DNA of 64,000 nt. Source: Saprospiraceae bacterium. GTDB lineage: Bacteria; Bacteroidota; Bacteroidia; Chitinophagales; Saprospiraceae. Positions 18,018-28,200 of this stretch are shown here, one piece after another (the first letter of the stretch is position 1; the number at the start of each line of letters is the position of its first letter). The translations under genes were made by a program, and so were the position numbers. The DNA is taken from assembly GCA_020631355.1 (NCBI GenBank), contig JAHDHL010000026.1, positions 1 through 64,000 on the forward strand, written 5' to 3'. Below the pieces are notes generated by a model, which was given only the letters and a program-made list of their open reading frames with translations, did no database searches and was not told the origin of the DNA.

Positions 18018-18569
18018 ATGAACAACCAACTCGATACAGACCTTATTCCCGAAAGTTCGACCGGACATCCTAACCCATCTCCAATTCTTTTCGTTTCCCT
18101 TGTTCTTATTGGATTATTCATTGAATTTGTCATCTATGATTTTCATCTGGATGGTTTATTCGACTTCGGTCAGGTATGCACTTGGGGGATTGGTTGTTCC
18201 TTGTATCTACTGGGTGCAGGTCTCGTTTGGAAACGACAGGCATTGGGTTGGTATATTGCCATTGGCACACTCATCTATGTGCTATCCAATAGTATTATGA
18301 TGGTTACACTGGCGGTAGAAATCTATTTCCAATTCTATAAATATATCATTTGGAATCATTTCATTGGCCTTATTCCTAAATTGCATATTCTGAAGATAAT
18401 ACTATGTGGCATTTCCATTATCCTATTGTTCTTACCTAATGTAAGGAAACGTTTCCATCTTGATATCAAACTGATACTCCTTACGCTTTTCGTAACATTG
18501 GCTTTTTCCATTTATGTACACGGAAGTACCTATATCCATATGGGTAGTCAGATAGAAAGTGTGAATTAA
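18018..18569 (+). CDS. hypothetical integral membrane protein
   Basis: A 183-residue protein with four to five hydrophobic segments, at about 23-40 (ILFVSLVLIGLFIEFVI), 50-70, 75-100, 120-140 and 150-170, and little soluble sequence. No family recognised. It is flanked by a terminator upstream and a promoter-like box downstream, so it is probably its own unit. I see no catalytic or binding motif. Confidence 0.7.
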   Translation: MNNQLDTDLIPESSTGHPNPSPILFVSLVLIGLFIEFVIYDFHLDGLFDFGQVCTWGIGCSLYLLGAGLVWKRQALGWYIAIGTLIYVLSNSIMMVTLAVEIYFQFYKYIIWNHFIGLIPKLHILKIILCGISIILLFLPNVRKRFHLDIKLILLTLFVTLAFSIYVHGSTYIHMGSQIESVN

Positions 18570-18579
18570 AAGATATCAC

Positions 18580-18587
18580 TACCTTTG
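18580..18587 (+). promoter_or_regulatory. possible -7 box for the beta-propeller gene pair
   Basis: TACCTTTG matches TAnnTTTG and lies 30 bases before the ATG at 18618. The -33 element is not evident. Confidence 0.35.
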
Positions 18588-18617
18588 AATCCAAATATAA
18601 TTTAACCTAGACAATAG

Positions 18618-19718
18618 ATGTTTGAATTAAAAAAAATACTGATTGGTGAAGAAACGTTGAACACAGATTCGGCAGCCGATCATATATACCTGAAGCATGA
18701 TGGTAAGACATATGCATTCGATCAGGAATTGAAACAACATGACTTAGCTGATACCCAACCCCGTGCGGTAATAGAATTCAATGATTTCAGCATATTCCTA
18801 CAAACAAAATTACTCTCTGTATTCCAAGATGAACAAAAGTTGTATGAGATCCCTGAATATTCGAATATCGTTACATTTAAGAATGATGACCATCTGATAC
18901 TATTGACATCATATCAAAAAATGGCCTTGGCTAAATTGGGCCAGGATAATTATGGTATCATCTGGGAATTGGATTTTATGGTGTATCAACAAATCATTTG
19001 CTTTGATGAACATCATTTTTATTTCATTACCAGCAGAGCAGGTACTTCCATCCAAAGAAGAAAAATAGATACGGCTGAGATCTCCTGGGAAATCGATTTG
19101 AACCAATTGGATAATTATAGTGTGGATGATGGTTTTTTCAAAGATGGAAATTCAATATTCAAGGCCAATCATATGCTGGGAATATACAAGGATATATTAC
19201 TGGTTGGGGCTAACGGATTACTTGGCATCGACAGGAACAATGGTAAAATCATACGGAGATGGGCTCATTTCAATGTGGATGACACCCAACACAATCTTAT
19301 GGGTATGTATCAATACGATTCGCAACATCATCGGGTCTGCACCAAATATTATTCAAGGGAAGATCGTGATTATTATATTGCCCAATTAAACTTGGAACAT
19401 GATGAAATCACAGTTTTGGATATTCATCAAGAACTAAAGGAAAATCATTTAAGTGTCAATCATTTATTCCTGATTCAGGACCATCTATTATTCGCAGATG
19501 GTTCATTCATCGTTGATTTACCAAGCAATAGTAGTCATCCATTAAGGAATTATGTCCTGTTGGCCATAGACCTTGAACAAGAAAAAATCGTTTGGAAATA
19601 TACTGATTTTGATTTTTTCAAACAACGGGGAAAAAGAGGACCATACAGACTGGGCAACCACCTCCTTTTCGGACTCAATGACATTACCTATATCTTCACC
19701 CAAACATCTGAATCCTAA
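18618..19718 (+). CDS. hypothetical cytosolic protein, likely PQQ/WD-like beta-propeller
   Basis: A 366-residue protein without signal peptide or membrane segment. It contains repeated beta-rich units of the type YGIIWELD, EISWEIDLNQ, LLGIDRNNGKIIRRW and VLLAIDLEQEKIVWKYTD. In these a hydrophobic strand is followed by D/R-x-x-x-G or E-K-I-x-W-x, the usual look of PQQ-like beta-propeller blades. The coding sequence seems more AT-rich than its neighbours. It is two bases upstream of the next gene. Such propellers are sometimes immunity or scaffold proteins; I cannot assign a role. Confidence 0.65.
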   Translation: MFELKKILIGEETLNTDSAADHIYLKHDGKTYAFDQELKQHDLADTQPRAVIEFNDFSIFLQTKLLSVFQDEQKLYEIPEYSNIVTFKNDDHLILLTSYQKMALAKLGQDNYGIIWELDFMVYQQIICFDEHHFYFITSRAGTSIQRRKIDTAEISWEIDLNQLDNYSVDDGFFKDGNSIFKANHMLGIYKDILLVGANGLLGIDRNNGKIIRRWAHFNVDDTQHNLMGMYQYDSQHHRVCTKYYSREDRDYYIAQLNLEHDEITVLDIHQELKENHLSVNHLFLIQDHLLFADGSFIVDLPSNSSHPLRNYVLLAIDLEQEKIVWKYTDFDFFKQRGKRGPYRLGNHLLFGLNDITYIFTQTSES

Positions 19719-19720
19719 TT

Positions 19721-20218
19721 ATGGGCGGCGACTTCACACTCTATTTATTGGCTAGGAAAAAGAATAGCGATAACATCATTTTCAGAACAGCACTTACGGA
19801 ATGGCATGACCTCATCCGTATGTTTTGTCCACCGCTATTGGAGGCGGTATATGCGGGTTTTCCTTTCAAATTGGAACATGTCCTTTCAGAAAGTGAAAAT
19901 GATTTATGTGGCAATATTGTATTGGATAAGGAGGCCATGTCAATATCAGAATATGACCAACCGTACATTGCTCCTACTTTTGACGCCCCATCCAAATGGC
20001 GGGCCATCTTCAAGAAAACGAGTATTCATTTTTTCAATACTGCCAATACTGATTTCTTGTCCTCCTTGGAAAGGAATTCGAATAATCATACGCAGGTACT
20101 TGCCATATTGAAAAAAATCAGGGAATACGAAGCCCACTTTACCCGAATCGAAGCCATACTGAATGTGGCTGAGGCCAATGATTTCGAAGTGGCAGTTACG
20201 GTTTCTGATAGTTATTAA
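19721..20218 (+). CDS. hypothetical protein
   Basis: A 165-residue soluble protein, no family recognised. It starts two bases after the stop of the propeller-like gene, so the two are co-transcribed and probably work together. The N-terminal half is mixed alpha/beta, with TALTEWHDLIRMFCPPLLEAV as an amphipathic helix. The C-terminal half has predicted helices around LAILKKIREYEAHFTRIEAILN. No catalytic motif or export signal is seen. Confidence 0.65.
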   Translation: MGGDFTLYLLARKKNSDNIIFRTALTEWHDLIRMFCPPLLEAVYAGFPFKLEHVLSESENDLCGNIVLDKEAMSISEYDQPYIAPTFDAPSKWRAIFKKTSIHFFNTANTDFLSSLERNSNNHTQVLAILKKIREYEAHFTRIEAILNVAEANDFEVAVTVSDSY

Positions 20219-20372
20219 AATATAGGAATCATATCATGATAATAGGTTAGAACTACATCCCTTGAGGAAAAATAGAGCTAAAATGTGATTCACTAAATTG
20301 ATAGGACAATTTTTTACTTCAATGAGTTGCCCCTAAGGCGCATTCATCAATAACTACACATTCCCCCAATTC

Positions 20373-20435
20373 CCATTCACCATCAAAATCCTACCATTCA
20401 CAATCAAAACCCTGTCGTTCACAGGAAAATCCCTG
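20373..20435 (+). repeat. three tandem 21-bp imperfect repeats
   Basis: Units at 20373-20393, 20394-20414 and 20415-20435 share the pattern (C/T)C(A/G)TTCAC...AAAA(T/C)CC(T/C)(A/G). Units 1 and 2 differ at only three positions, and unit 3 is more diverged. They lie in a 297-base non-coding gap, 80 bases upstream of the next gene. They could be a protein-binding array or a slipped-strand expansion. Confidence 0.6.
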
Positions 20436-20515
20436 ATACATCCACCGTACAGCCTAGATTTACATTATCAATTAATTGACTGCGAACTTTTTCTCACATT
20501 CAAAAATCAAACAAC

Positions 20516-21763
20516 ATGAAGAAATTGACAACATGTAAATCAGCTAACTCCCAATACAGCATACTGAATCGGATATTGGCCCTAACAATCATTTCCCTAT
20601 TTGCCTTAGTAGATATGCAAGCACAAACATCACACAATGTGGTGCCAGGTGGTTCCCAACTCATGAGAGGAGATGAAGCATTCACCTTATTTCCCACCAC
20701 ATTTCCCCAATCAAGGGTACAAATGCCTATTTATAGCAATGAACTAAGCAGTGCAGGTATACTGCCCAATGCGGAAATCTTGGGTATTTCATGGGAAGTG
20801 GGAACAGACAACACACCTGCCACCAGTACATGGGACATTTCCATCTATGATGGCTATACCGGTCCTGTCATCCAACAGGCTAGTGACTTCCCTTTCATCA
20901 CCGGTCCATTCACACCAGTAGCTACCAATGCAGCTGACCCTGGCCAATATACAGGTACACACAGTATCATGTTTGATACCCCTTATACCTGGGATGGAAC
21001 AAGCAATCTTATCTTACAATCTTGTAGAACCAGTGCCGGACAGGGTGTTTCAGACCAAATCCTTGTGGCCTATGAAAATGACGGCTGCCTGATTACCCAC
21101 TACCTAGCTGATTGTTCTGAGCCCACTTCCATTCGTGCCGGTTGGGCAGGAATCGTCCTTACCTTGATTGTGAATAACATATGTGCTACTCCAAGCAATA
21201 TCAATCATGCCGTGGAGGCTCCCTCCAGATGCTATATCGTTTGGGATGACGTACCTGGTGCTAATTGGTATGATGTACATTACAGGGTACAGGGAACCAC
21301 AGATTGGACCAGAGTTACAACTGCCAATAGTCAGAGATATCTACGAAATCTATTACCCAATACATGGTACGAGTACTTTGTCCGTTCATCCTGTGATGGT
21401 ACTTGGGATTTTGGTGCCAAGAGTGAGCTGAGAAGATTCAATACTGCCAATGTTGTTGCCGTAACCCGATGGGGAGACATCGAAAGCGAGGAAGTCGCTG
21501 CCAGTTCCACTACAATTAACTCCATCTATCCGAATCCTGCCAAGGATGTATTGAATGTGGAGTTCAATAATCCATCAGCAACGGATGTGCAGCTCCAAAT
21601 CACCGATATTTCAGGCAGGGTTGTTTACCAAAGCTACCTCGACCAACAGGAAGGCACACAAACAGAAAGTATTGATATTTCAGAGCTGAATCATGGATAT
21701 TATATCCTAGTGATAGCATCCGATGGAGAGAAAACACACGAAAAATTCATAGTGGCCGACTAA
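20516..21763 (+). CDS. type A T9SS cargo protein with fibronectin-type-III-like domain
   Basis: A 415-residue exported protein. A long signal peptide (hydrophobic residues about 20-36, cleavage near MQAQ) is followed by a beta-rich N-terminal domain (about 40-220). This has a GTHSIMFDTPYTWDGTSNLILQ-type stretch seen in Bacteroidota surface proteins. An FN3-like domain (about 225-315; CATPSNINHAVEAPSRCYIVWDDV, then YEYFVRSSCDG) comes next. The C-terminal 75 residues are a type A sorting domain: SIYPNPAKDVLNVEF, then QITDISGRVVYQ and GYYILVIASDGEKTHEKFIVAD. It is delivered to the surface by T9SS, its substrate is unknown, and a terminator follows. Confidence 0.9.
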   Translation: MKKLTTCKSANSQYSILNRILALTIISLFALVDMQAQTSHNVVPGGSQLMRGDEAFTLFPTTFPQSRVQMPIYSNELSSAGILPNAEILGISWEVGTDNTPATSTWDISIYDGYTGPVIQQASDFPFITGPFTPVATNAADPGQYTGTHSIMFDTPYTWDGTSNLILQSCRTSAGQGVSDQILVAYENDGCLITHYLADCSEPTSIRAGWAGIVLTLIVNNICATPSNINHAVEAPSRCYIVWDDVPGANWYDVHYRVQGTTDWTRVTTANSQRYLRNLLPNTWYEYFVRSSCDGTWDFGAKSELRRFNTANVVAVTRWGDIESEEVAASSTTINSIYPNPAKDVLNVEFNNPSATDVQLQITDISGRVVYQSYLDQQEGTQTESIDISELNHGYYILVIASDGEKTHEKFIVAD

Positions 21764-21795
21764 GGTTAGCAGCGTCAATACTATTCTCGAGTAAG

Positions 21796-21838
21796 CAAGC
21801 CCTGATGATTCAGTTGAATCATCGGGGCTTGTATTTTT
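21796..21838 (+). terminator. strong intrinsic terminator
   Basis: A 17-bp stem (21796-21812 with 21815-21831), with one T-G wobble in the middle and a very short loop, is followed by TATTTTTT. It ends the T9SS cargo gene. Confidence 0.85.
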
Positions 21839-22030
21839 TCATGAAGAATCAATTCAATATCAAATTGGCTTATCCTAATTATCCTAAAGCAACCGATGGA
21901 TTTACTCATGATGCAGAAAAGAATATCATATTTCTCAAATTCGGAAATTTTTATTGAGAAAAGGCCTAAATTACAACTGATGTTTTTTGTCATTCATGTG
22001 AATCCATACTCTACTGATAAATCTTGTAAA

Positions 22031-24325
22031 ATGGAGATTCGATTTTCATTCAGCCTTTATGCCATATTATCACTGTGCTACTTGCTATCCTACCAAAGTC
22101 TGAGTGCAAGTAATCCTATTTCAGAGGAACTTCAGAAAGTAGAGGAAGCATTAAGTAAGAACAAACTCGCCAACACAGAGGATTCCATAGCATTTGCGGA
22201 TTTATACTTCAAGAAAGTCTATTACATCGGTAAGTCCGACTATCCCAAATCACTGGAACATGCAGAAGAATTATATGCTTTTGCCGAAAGCACTACTATT
22301 CCCGAAGTCCAAATGTATTATTACCATCTGAAAGCAAGAATCGCAAGGGATACAAATTCACTTGATGCAATGGACCTCTATAAAAAAGCGAAAGTATTCG
22401 CCTCGGATGTGGGTGAAGATGAAAGCCTGATGCTGATCTATGGAGAAATGGCTACTTATCTTGGCTATCAAGGCAAGTTTGACGAGGCAGAAAACACACT
22501 GAAAAAACCATTGGAGTACCATAAGGATAAGGGAAATCACGAGTACCTTAGCACCATTTACACAAGATTGGGTATACTCAATGCCCAACAAGGGAAATAT
22601 GAGGAGGCACTCTCCCATTTTCTGAAAGGAATAGAAGCTGAAGAACAAGTAGAAAATAGTGACAACATTCTAAACCACTATGCAAATTGTGGAAGAATCC
22701 TCCTACTCCTAGGAAGACAAAAGGAAGCCATAGAATACCAACTGAAAGTAATAGAAAAGGCAGATGAGTTCGGCAGACCAGACAAAAAGGCCTTTGCATT
22801 GACCTATCTGATAGAAATCCTAATGGGATTAGAAGATTATGATGAAGCATTGAAATATGGTCAACAAGCTCTATCCATAGCTTCGGAAATAGGTAACGAG
22901 TCTGATTACATCGATGTACTCGCCAATGTAGGTTACATCAAATTCAAGCAGGGACACTATTCCGAAGCCGTGGATACCCTTAGAATAGTATACGAATATA
23001 CGGACTCCATAAGCCAAAAATACCTATGGGTGGCGCGGGGCACCACACTAGGAAGCGCACTCTACAAAATCAATCAGGCAGATGAAGCAGAAAAAATCCT
23101 GGTTCAAACCATGAAAGTCGCTAATGAGGAAGGGTTCGAGAAAGAAGCCGTTCAAGCACAAATGGAACTCGGATTCATCTATTTCGAACAAGGAAAGAAA
23201 GATAAGGCCCTCGTACTTTTACAAGCTGCTTATCAAGTAATGAAAAAGGATAGCTTGAAATCTCGTCTGATGGCAAATGTCTCCAATAACCTAGCATTAC
23301 TGAATGCCGAAAAGGGAAATTACAAGACTGCATACGAGCTGTTCCTGGAAAGTGAGAATTTGATTGACTCCCTTGACAGTAAGGAAAATATCCGTGAGAT
23401 GACCAAGATGGAAAAGGACTTCCAATTCAAACAAGAAAAGAAAGAAATCGAACTCCAACAACAGATAGAACGAGCAGAACAGAAAGCCATTCAGACAGGT
23501 CTTATCATTGGACTTTCAGCATTAGCCCTCTTAGCCTTTCTCATCTTTAGAAACAATAGGACCAAAGCAAAGGCCAATGCACTGCTTGAGGAGAAAAACC
23601 AACAGATTTCTGAACAAAAATTGGCCTTGGAACGAAGCAACAATACCAAAGATAGATTATTCGCCATCCTTGGACATGACCTAAGAAAACCTGCCAATGC
23701 TTTTCGGGGAATCGCTAAAAAAGTCAACTATTTATTGAAAAAAGAGGACTACGAAAGAGTACAACAGCTAGGTGACTCCATCGAAACCAATGCCCTTGGA
23801 CTATCCTCACTCACGGATAATCTTCTCAAATGGGCACTGACCCAAAAGGATGCCATCAGTATCAACCCAGAATCACTGGATGTCAATCAAATCGTCATGG
23901 AATCCCAATCTGTACTGGGCAGATTGGCGGAAGCCAAGGAAATCAGAATCATTTCAGAGATTCCAGAACATACAAGGATACTAGCAGACAAGGATAGTAT
24001 GCTAACCATCATCAGGAATCTACTGGACAATGCCATAAAATATACGCCCGTAGGCGGAATCATCACACTTTCCTCCAAAGAGAGTGAGGTGGGGATAGAC
24101 CTGTATGTCAAGGATACAGGTGTGGGTATTCCACAAGATAGGACGCAAACCATATTTCTCTTGCAGAAAGAGAAATCCACTCATGGTACCGAGGGGGAAA
24201 AAGGGACCGGACTCGGACTACACCTCGTCAAGGAACTCATGGACTTGAACCAAGGATATATTTCTGTCGTTTCCAAGGTCAATGAGGGTACCACATTCAT
24301 CATACAATTACCTAAAGCCGCGTAG
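22031..24325 (+). CDS. TPR-containing sensor histidine kinase
   Basis: A 764-residue membrane sensor kinase. The start at 22031 (MEIRFSF) gives a signal peptide (about 1-28); the longer frame from 21896 does not. Residues about 35-450 are TPR repeats (for example LSTIYTRLGILNAQQGKYEEALSHF) facing the periplasm. A charged coiled coil and one transmembrane helix (about 490-508, LIIGLSALALLAFLIF) follow. The cytosolic kinase core has the H-box ILGHDLRKP with phospho-acceptor His near 549, N-box LLDNAIKYTP, G1 VKDTGVGIP and G2 GTGLGLHLVKEL. Its cognate regulator starts four bases downstream. The TPR sensory region probably recognises a protein partner rather than a small ligand. Confidence 0.93.
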   Translation: MEIRFSFSLYAILSLCYLLSYQSLSASNPISEELQKVEEALSKNKLANTEDSIAFADLYFKKVYYIGKSDYPKSLEHAEELYAFAESTTIPEVQMYYYHLKARIARDTNSLDAMDLYKKAKVFASDVGEDESLMLIYGEMATYLGYQGKFDEAENTLKKPLEYHKDKGNHEYLSTIYTRLGILNAQQGKYEEALSHFLKGIEAEEQVENSDNILNHYANCGRILLLLGRQKEAIEYQLKVIEKADEFGRPDKKAFALTYLIEILMGLEDYDEALKYGQQALSIASEIGNESDYIDVLANVGYIKFKQGHYSEAVDTLRIVYEYTDSISQKYLWVARGTTLGSALYKINQADEAEKILVQTMKVANEEGFEKEAVQAQMELGFIYFEQGKKDKALVLLQAAYQVMKKDSLKSRLMANVSNNLALLNAEKGNYKTAYELFLESENLIDSLDSKENIREMTKMEKDFQFKQEKKEIELQQQIERAEQKAIQTGLIIGLSALALLAFLIFRNNRTKAKANALLEEKNQQISEQKLALERSNNTKDRLFAILGHDLRKPANAFRGIAKKVNYLLKKEDYERVQQLGDSIETNALGLSSLTDNLLKWALTQKDAISINPESLDVNQIVMESQSVLGRLAEAKEIRIISEIPEHTRILADKDSMLTIIRNLLDNAIKYTPVGGIITLSSKESEVGIDLYVKDTGVGIPQDRTQTIFLLQKEKSTHGTEGEKGTGLGLHLVKELMDLNQGYISVVSKVNEGTTFIIQLPKAA

Positions 24326-24329
24326 TAAT

Positions 24330-25079
24330 ATGTCTACCAATCCCATACGAATCCTAATAGTAGAAGATGAAGTTTCCTATCAGTTGGACTTGGAAATGAT
24401 GTTGGATGAAATGGAATATAATGTAATAGGCATTGTAGATAATTCCGAGGATGCAATGGAAGTCATCCATTCCCAAAAACCGGACTTGGTGCTTATGGAT
24501 ATTGACATCAAGGGTAAACTTACAGGCTTGGAAATCGGAGAGAAAACAGCGCATCTTGGAATCCCATTCATTTATATCACCAATCATAATAACAGGGAGA
24601 TGTATGAAAAGGCGAAAGTCTCGAATCTGGCAAGTTATATGGTCAAACCAGTCAATCCCATCACTTTCGAATCGACACTCGATGCTGTTGCACAAAAAAT
24701 CATAGACGAACAGAAAAATCAGGATTTCCTTAATAACAAAGGAATCAATCTGGATACCCAAAACAAACTACTCATCAAGCATAACAAGCTCTACCACCTT
24801 GTACAATTCAAAGATATACTTTATGTGGAAGCCAGTGATGGTTACACTTATGTCCACCTGAAGCATAAATCGCTCATCAGTAATCTTCGTCTTACGGATT
24901 TGGAGCAACTCCTCCCTCCTGACAAATTTATCAAAACACACCGTAGCTATCTGATGAATATTCAATTTTGCAAGGCAATCGACCCAGCAGATAATGTCAT
25001 CATCATGGAAAATAACAAACAGATTCCTATCAGTAGAGCCATGAAAAAGAAGATTATGGAAATCATGAATTTGGGATAG
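24330..25079 (+). CDS. LytTR-family response regulator
   Basis: A 249-residue two-component regulator. The receiver domain (about 5-125) has the acidic pair E12/D13, the phospho-acceptor D57 in LVLMDIDIKG, and the conserved lysine in SYMVKPVNP. The LytTR DNA-binding domain (about 145-245) shows the DILYVEASDGYTYVHLK, FIKTHRSYLMN and IPISRAMKKKI motifs. LytTR regulators bind short direct repeats upstream of target genes. The ATG at 24330 is four bases after the kinase stop; a longer frame from 24282 overlaps the kinase and adds nothing to the fold. It forms an operon with the kinase. Confidence 0.95.
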   Translation: MSTNPIRILIVEDEVSYQLDLEMMLDEMEYNVIGIVDNSEDAMEVIHSQKPDLVLMDIDIKGKLTGLEIGEKTAHLGIPFIYITNHNNREMYEKAKVSNLASYMVKPVNPITFESTLDAVAQKIIDEQKNQDFLNNKGINLDTQNKLLIKHNKLYHLVQFKDILYVEASDGYTYVHLKHKSLISNLRLTDLEQLLPPDKFIKTHRSYLMNIQFCKAIDPADNVIIMENNKQIPISRAMKKKIMEIMNLG

Positions 25080-25181
25080 TTAATCCGAAATCCAATTTTT
25101 ACTTCACCGCCAAAACTTGACACTTCAGTGTAGGATTCGGACCATTCACGGGTATTTCCAAATCCAGACTGGGTTTCAAAA

Positions 25182-25189
25182 TAGATTTG
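25182..25189 (+). promoter_or_regulatory. -7 box upstream of the ELWKSDGT-repeat gene
   Basis: TAGATTTG matches TAnnTTTG and lies 30 bases before the ATG at 25220. A TTTC at 25155-25158 is the nearest -33-like sequence, 23 bases upstream of the box. Confidence 0.4.
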
Positions 25190-25219
25190 AGGTATTATTT
25201 CACCTAATACTCAAATCTA

Positions 25220-28200
25220 ATGAGACAGTTATACATCTTCGTTTGTATTCTATTCGTTTCCATGGGAATACATGCCCAAACGGGCCATGCTCCACATATC
25301 ATAAAAGTCATCAATGAGACGGGAGGTTTCCTGAACTCATCCCCTGACGCCTTTACCGAAATGGATGGTTCACTCTACTTCACGGCATCGAATAGTCTAA
25401 ACGGAAAAGAACTTTGGAAATCTGACGGAACCGAGGCAGGTACGATGATGGTCAAGGATATATTCACCGGTTATAATAGTTCCAACATAGAAAGTATGAT
25501 TAATGCCAACGGTACACTTTTCTTTGCCGCATACACAGAAGATACAGGAAAAGAACTTTGGAAATCCGACGGTACAGAGGCAGGTACGGTACTTGTTAAG
25601 GATATCAATCCAGGAAGTAATAGCTCGAATATTCAAAGGTTGACCCATGTAAATGGTACACTCTATTTTGTAGCTCAGGATTCTAATTATGATACCGAAC
25701 TCTGGAAATCAGATGGTACCGAAGCTGGTACAGTAAGGGTCAAGGATATCAATCCGACAGGGAATAGTGTGGATGGATATTACAATACCATCATGGAAGT
25801 AGTCAACAATACACTATTCTTCACTGCTCATGATGGAAATTATAATTATAACCTTTGGAAAACCGACGGCACTGAGGTCGGCACCGTTTTGGTCAAGGAA
25901 ATCAATCCGAATTCATCACCCTACATCAGGGAAATGGTCAATGTGAATAACACCCTATTCTTCATAGCCGATAACGGAACAGATGGTGCAGAACTTTGGA
26001 AATCAGACGGTACGGAGACAGGAACGGTGATGGTCAAGGATATTTATACTGGTCCCAGTTGGTCCGAACCCAAACAACTCACCGCTTTCAACAATCAACT
26101 CTTTTTCACAGCTTCTGATGCAACCAACGCAAGGGAACTCTGGAAATCAGACGGTACGGAAACAGGTACCGTAAGGGTCAAGGACATTAATCCTGGCAAC
26201 TATTCCTCCAACCCTAATCATCTTGTTAATGCCAACGGCATCCTATTTTTCATAGCCGATGACGGAACAGATGGTGCAGAACTTTGGAAATCCGATGGTA
26301 CCGAAGCTGGTACCGTAAGAGTAAAGGATATCAACCCGACAGGGAACTCCACAGATGACAGCTATTCTATTTTTCTAGCAGTAGGTAATATTCTTTACTT
26401 TACAGCACATGATGGAAGCTACAAGCTTAATATTTGGAAATCAGACGGTACAGAAACAGGCACGATAATGGTCAAGGAATTCAATCCCGGAGGATCATCT
26501 TATGTCCCACAAATAATGGATGTTAATGGCACGCTGTTCCTTTCTGCCATGAATGACCAAATAGGACAGGAATTGTGGAAATCCGATGGAACAACAGCAG
26601 GAACCCATATCGTAAAAGATATCTTCAAAGGATATTCACCATCGGTGTTCAATCATGACGTTCAGGCATATATCGGTAATACACTTTTCTTTTTGGCCGA
26701 TGATGGAATCCACGGTAAGGAATTATGGAAATCTGATGGAACAGCAGCAGGTACCGCTATGATTAAGGATATCAATCCTGGCATTATGAGTTCCAGTATT
26801 GATGAGTTAATCAATGCTGAAGGAACACTTTATTTCACTGCCCGAGATGGCACTCATGGAGAGGAACTATGGAAATCAGACGGAACAACTGTAGGAACGG
26901 TCATGGTTAAGGACATTAATCCTGGTATGAATGGGTCATCCATCGAAAAACTTACGAATGTCGATGGGACAATATTCTTCTCTAACTTTGACTCATCCAC
27001 AGGTAGGGAACTATGGAAATCAGACGGTACCGAGGCTGGTACCGTTCTTGTCAAGGATATCTATAACGTGACCACACCCTATGTGAGAAGTTCCAATCCA
27101 AACTGGCTCACTAATGTGGGAGGCCAACTCTATTTCATTGCAGATAACGGAACTGATGGTAAGGAATTATGGAAATCCAATGGTACCGAAACTGGAACAA
27201 TCCTAGTCAAGGACATCAACCCCGGAACAAGTGGCTCAAACCCAAGCAATCTGGTCAATTTTAATGGAACATTATATTTTTCAGCCTATGACCCCACATA
27301 TTCATTTGAAATGTGGCAATCTGATGGAACTGAAACAGGTACAACCATAGTCCATGATATCAATCCCAGTGGTGGATCGTCACCTACACAATTCATGGAA
27401 GTAAATGGAGTGTTATTCTTTGTAGCCTATGAACCGACCACTGATCGTGAATTATGGAAATTCGACGGAACAACAGCATCCCTTGTAAAGGACATCAACC
27501 CCGGAAACAGCAGTATAGGCAATCTGAAAAATATGAATGGCACACTTTACTTCAAGGCCAATGATGGTGTTCATAGTGATGAGTTATGGAAATCTGATGG
27601 TACCAACGCCGGTACAGTTATGATTAAGGATATACACAGTACATATGGTTCGGGTATAGATGATTTTGAAGTAGTCGGGAATACCATTTTCTTCTCTGCA
27701 TCTGATACCAATTATGGTAGGGAATTGTGGAAATCAGATGGTACAGAAGCTGGCACCACAATCGTACAAGACATTGATACCAATGGTTCGTCCAATCCGA
27801 AAAAACTGATTAATGTTAATGGAAGATTATTCTTCTACGCTCGTACAACTCATAATGAATTGCAATACAACACATCCTTATTCACCCTTGGTCAATGCAC
27901 ACCGAACAATACCTTAGCGGTGGATATGGTGAACGAATCAAGGAGGAATTCGCTATCGTTCAATGATCAAGTCCAGTCAGGCAATAACAACCAAACATGC
28001 CGATGCGACATCATGGGTCATCTTATCGAAACAACAGAAGCCGAAGGTAATAATCCACTAACAGGTGGTGTCAAAACACAACTTTGGGTGGATGATACAC
28101 AGGACCCATTGTTCGTAAAAAGACATTTTGAAATCACTCCTGCTACGAATCCGGGAACAGCCACAGCCAAGGTCACCTTATATTTCACCCAAGAGGATTT

